Both the position numbers and the translations under genes were made by a program. The notes below the pieces were generated by a model. That model ran no database searches, had not been told where the DNA came from, and saw only the letters and a program-made list of their open reading frames with translations. A stretch of 6,522 bases of DNA from Burkholderiaceae bacterium (lineage in GTDB: Bacteria > Pseudomonadota > Gammaproteobacteria > Burkholderiales > Burkholderiaceae): NCBI GenBank assembly GCA_022701845.1, contig JAKONS010000106.1, positions 1 through 6,522 of the forward strand. Reading direction: 5' to 3'. Of the stretch, positions 5,151-6,522 are shown in pieces; within the stretch, counting starts at the first letter, position 1; each line of letters opens with the position of its first letter.

Positions 5151-5999
5151 CTACAGCCCGGCGTCGGCCAGCAGCCGGATGCCCGAGCGCTGGGTGAACT
5201 CGCCATAGCTGATCGGCTTCAGGCTCTGCTTGCCGCCGACGTTGTCGAGCCAGTAGGCCCACACCCGGCGGTCGCCGCGGCTGTAGACCACCTTCCAGGT
5301 CTGGCTGGGCACCCACACCTTGCCGGGGCCGATGGTTTTCGGCCGCTGCGCGAACGCCGGGCCGGTGAAGACGAACACCTCGCCCGGCGCGCGTTCAGCG
5401 TATTTGCGGGTCGATTGCTCGATCTCGCTCCAGCCGCGCTGGTTGAGCTCCGGCGCCTGGGGAATCATGTTGGCGAGCGAGAACGACTGCGCCTTGGCCG
5501 AATCGGTCGGCATGTCGCCGGCCGGCGCCATATGGCCGCGATCGAAGCCGCTGCCGGCATAGTCGGCCAGCTGCGCGCGGTCGGCGCCGGGCAGGCGCGC
5601 TTCCGGGTAGAAGCGGTCCACCCGCTTCACACCCTTGGCGGCATCGACGCTGGAGCGGGTCAGGCGCTCGACGGTATAGACCGGCGTCTTGCTCTCGCCG
5701 GAATGCAGCACCGCATAGGCCTCGAAGCACAGCGCGCGCTGCCGGCCGGGCCAGGGAATCGCCGGCACCGCCCCGGGAAAGTGCTGTGGGCAAGCGCTGA
5801 AATCGCCCGCCACCGCCGTTCGCTCGCCCACCGCCACCGCCGGATTGCCCGGCTTCGCCTCGAACGGGGTGACGCTGCACCCCGGAATCTGCGATATGCC
5901 CGCGATACCGAGCGCCATCGCCGCACCGAGGCGCCGCACCACCGCCGCCGCCGCCGCCCTGCCCTGCAGGCCGTTCGCCTGCCGTCTCCGTTTTGCCAT
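5151..5999 (-). CDS. DNA/RNA non-specific endonuclease (NUC, Serratia-nuclease type), 282 aa, exported
   Basis: A sugar-non-specific endonuclease of the beta-beta-alpha metal (DRGH) superfamily that cleaves DNA and RNA with a divalent metal, presumably outside the cytoplasm. The signature DRGHMAPA is at residues 153-160. By comparison from memory with Serratia marcescens nuclease, Arg154 and His156 (general base) match R87/H89, Asn177 matches N110, Asn186 matches the Mg ligand N119, Glu194 matches E127 and Arg198 matches R131, so the active site looks intact. The FTGP block (211-214) and the C-terminal TQRSGIRLLADAGL are also family-like. The N-terminus has a basic region, hydrophobic residues around 15-36, and IPGC with Cys41, a lipobox-like site with an unusual proline at -2; it may be a lipoprotein or a normal secreted protein. 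An Ala5 run (16-20) comes from a CCG repeat near 5942-5958. The start ATG (5999-5997) has GGGAG only 1 base away, so the exact start is less sure. It is divergent from the gene at 6047 and 65 bases upstream of the LysR gene; no functional link to the catabolic genes is evident. Confidence 0.94.
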   Translation of the reverse strand: MAKRRRQANGLQGRAAAAAVVRRLGAAMALGIAGISQIPGCSVTPFEAKPGNPAVAVGERTAVAGDFSACPQHFPGAVPAIPWPGRQRALCFEAYAVLHSGESKTPVYTVERLTRSSVDAAKGVKRVDRFYPEARLPGADRAQLADYAGSGFDRGHMAPAGDMPTDSAKAQSFSLANMIPQAPELNQRGWSEIEQSTRKYAERAPGEVFVFTGPAFAQRPKTIGPGKVWVPSQTWKVVYSRGDRRVWAYWLDNVGGKQSLKPISYGEFTQRSGIRLLADAGL

Positions 6000-6046
6000 G
6001 CTCCCATCATCTCAGGGAATACATGCATCTTAGAGACAGGTGAGCA
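6000..6046. promoter_or_regulatory. Short divergent intergenic region between the nuclease and the unknown gene
   Basis: Only 47 bases separate two divergent start codons, so the promoters must overlap each other or reach into the genes. For the plus-strand gene an AGGTGA (6038-6043) lies 3 bases before the ATG, or AGG at 6-7 bases. An ATGCAT palindrome is at 6023-6028. A TTGCCA (5993-5998) could be a -35 but no convincing -10 is at 16-18 bases. I cannot place a promoter firmly. Confidence 0.3.
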
Positions 6047-6475
6047 ATGGTGGATACCGAAATTCGGTACGACTATGCGAAGCAGTTAAAACATGCCCTT
6101 GTCGAGATGCCACCGCGTGCGCGGGAGCATGCTCGGACATCCGGCCACACCGGCCGCACACCAATTTCGAGGAAATTCTTGAACTACAAACTCTTGCGCG
6201 AGCGCGCTGCTCCCGACCAAGCGGATCTTTTCATCGCCAGTCTTCGCAACGTGGAAATAACGCCGGCGTCGTGGAAGCTGGGAATCGGACGCGCACGCGT
6301 TCCGGTGCCGGGGTCGCTGCAAGCCAGCTGCGATGAAGATCTTGCGAACGAACTCGTCGCGGAGCAGCCCTATTTCCTGTCGGGCCCGGACGGCGAACGG
6401 TTCGATTTCGAGCTGGCGCTGGGCGACAAGACGGTGCTGAAAAACGGCAACGTCTTTCGTATCGCAATTCTTTAG
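6047..6475 (+). CDS. Hypothetical protein, 142 aa, unrecognised
   Basis: I do not recognise this protein. It runs from ATG 6047 to TAG 6475, with a Shine-Dalgarno-like AGGTGA just upstream. It has no signal peptide, membrane segment or cysteine pair (one Cys at 95), so it is probably a soluble cytoplasmic protein. The first 55 residues are basic and rich in Arg/Lys/His (KQLKHALVEMPPRAREHAR at 12-30, then TPISRKFLNYKLLRERAA at 38-55). The second half is acidic to neutral, with ITPASWKLGIGRARVPVPG (71-89) and a strand-rich tail FDFELALGDKTVLKNG (119-134). Its base composition is lower than its neighbours: 6061-6120 has 31 G/C of 60 against 52 of 60 at 661-720, which suggests later acquisition or weak codon selection. 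It is the only plus-strand gene and is divergent from the nuclease. The last 47 bases of the window show no terminator. It is probably real, given the good start context and ordinary amino-acid mix. Confidence 0.65.
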   Translation: MVDTEIRYDYAKQLKHALVEMPPRAREHARTSGHTGRTPISRKFLNYKLLRERAAPDQADLFIASLRNVEITPASWKLGIGRARVPVPGSLQASCDEDLANELVAEQPYFLSGPDGERFDFELALGDKTVLKNGNVFRIAIL

Positions 6476-6522
6476 TCGGGGGTGGCTGCAGGGTGGCTTG
6501 CCGTGCGTTGTGCAAGTTGGCC

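Noticed and set aside
5086..5316. N-terminal extension of the LysR protein up to 5316
   Set aside because: The extra 77 residues overlap the nuclease gene and precede a perfect LysR start (MEFGTLEIFV).
5942..5958. CCG trinucleotide run as a contingency repeat
   Set aside because: Only about five units and in frame within the coding sequence, where copy changes would just alter an alanine stretch.
3943..6089. Plus-strand open frames 3943-5208 and 5106-6089
   Set aside because: Antisense shadows of the LysR and nuclease genes, which carry clear domain motifs on the other strand.
6231..6515. Minus-strand open frame of 94 codons at the right end
   Set aside because: Overlaps the better-supported plus-strand gene and has a shadow-like Arg/Pro-rich composition.

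Overview
The window is GC-rich DNA (a hand count of 661-720 gives 52 G/C of 60) in the style of a Burkholderiales betaproteobacterium such as Bordetella, Achromobacter or Variovorax. The evidence is codon composition plus two different Bug-family (TctC-like) periplasmic solute-binding proteins, a family hugely expanded in that order. The genus cannot be fixed from the sequence alone.

Seven of the eight genes lie on the minus strand. In transcription order they are: a secreted or lipid-anchored DNA/RNA non-specific endonuclease (5999-5151); a LysR-type regulator (5085-4189); a 122-base control region (4067-4188) with several dyads; and a compact gene string made of Bug protein (4066-3053), short-chain dehydrogenase (3017-2211), carboxymuconolactone-decarboxylase-family protein (2161-1646), short-chain dehydrogenase (1603-779) and a second Bug protein (755 to beyond base 1, cut by the window edge). 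Spacers in that string are only 23 to 49 bases, with no terminator visible, so one transcript is likely. At the right end a single plus-strand gene (6047-6475) of unknown function and lower GC is divergent from the nuclease.

The five-gene string looks like a small catabolic operon. The Bug proteins would capture an organic acid in the periplasm, the two SDRs would oxidise or reduce alcohol/ketone intermediates with NAD(P), and the CMD-fold protein would act on a ring or lactone-like intermediate. The substrate cannot be read from the sequence. The LysR protein probably controls the operon, but it is encoded in tandem with it rather than divergently as is more common. The order Bug-SDR-CMD-SDR-Bug is mirror-symmetric around the CMD gene.

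I found no tRNA, rRNA, CRISPR array, insertion sequence or phage structural gene. The main items for a second look are the mirror-symmetric operon, the cysteine-free CMD protein, short tandem repeats in three consecutive ribosome-binding leaders, the dyad-rich control region, and the unrecognised low-GC gene at the right end.
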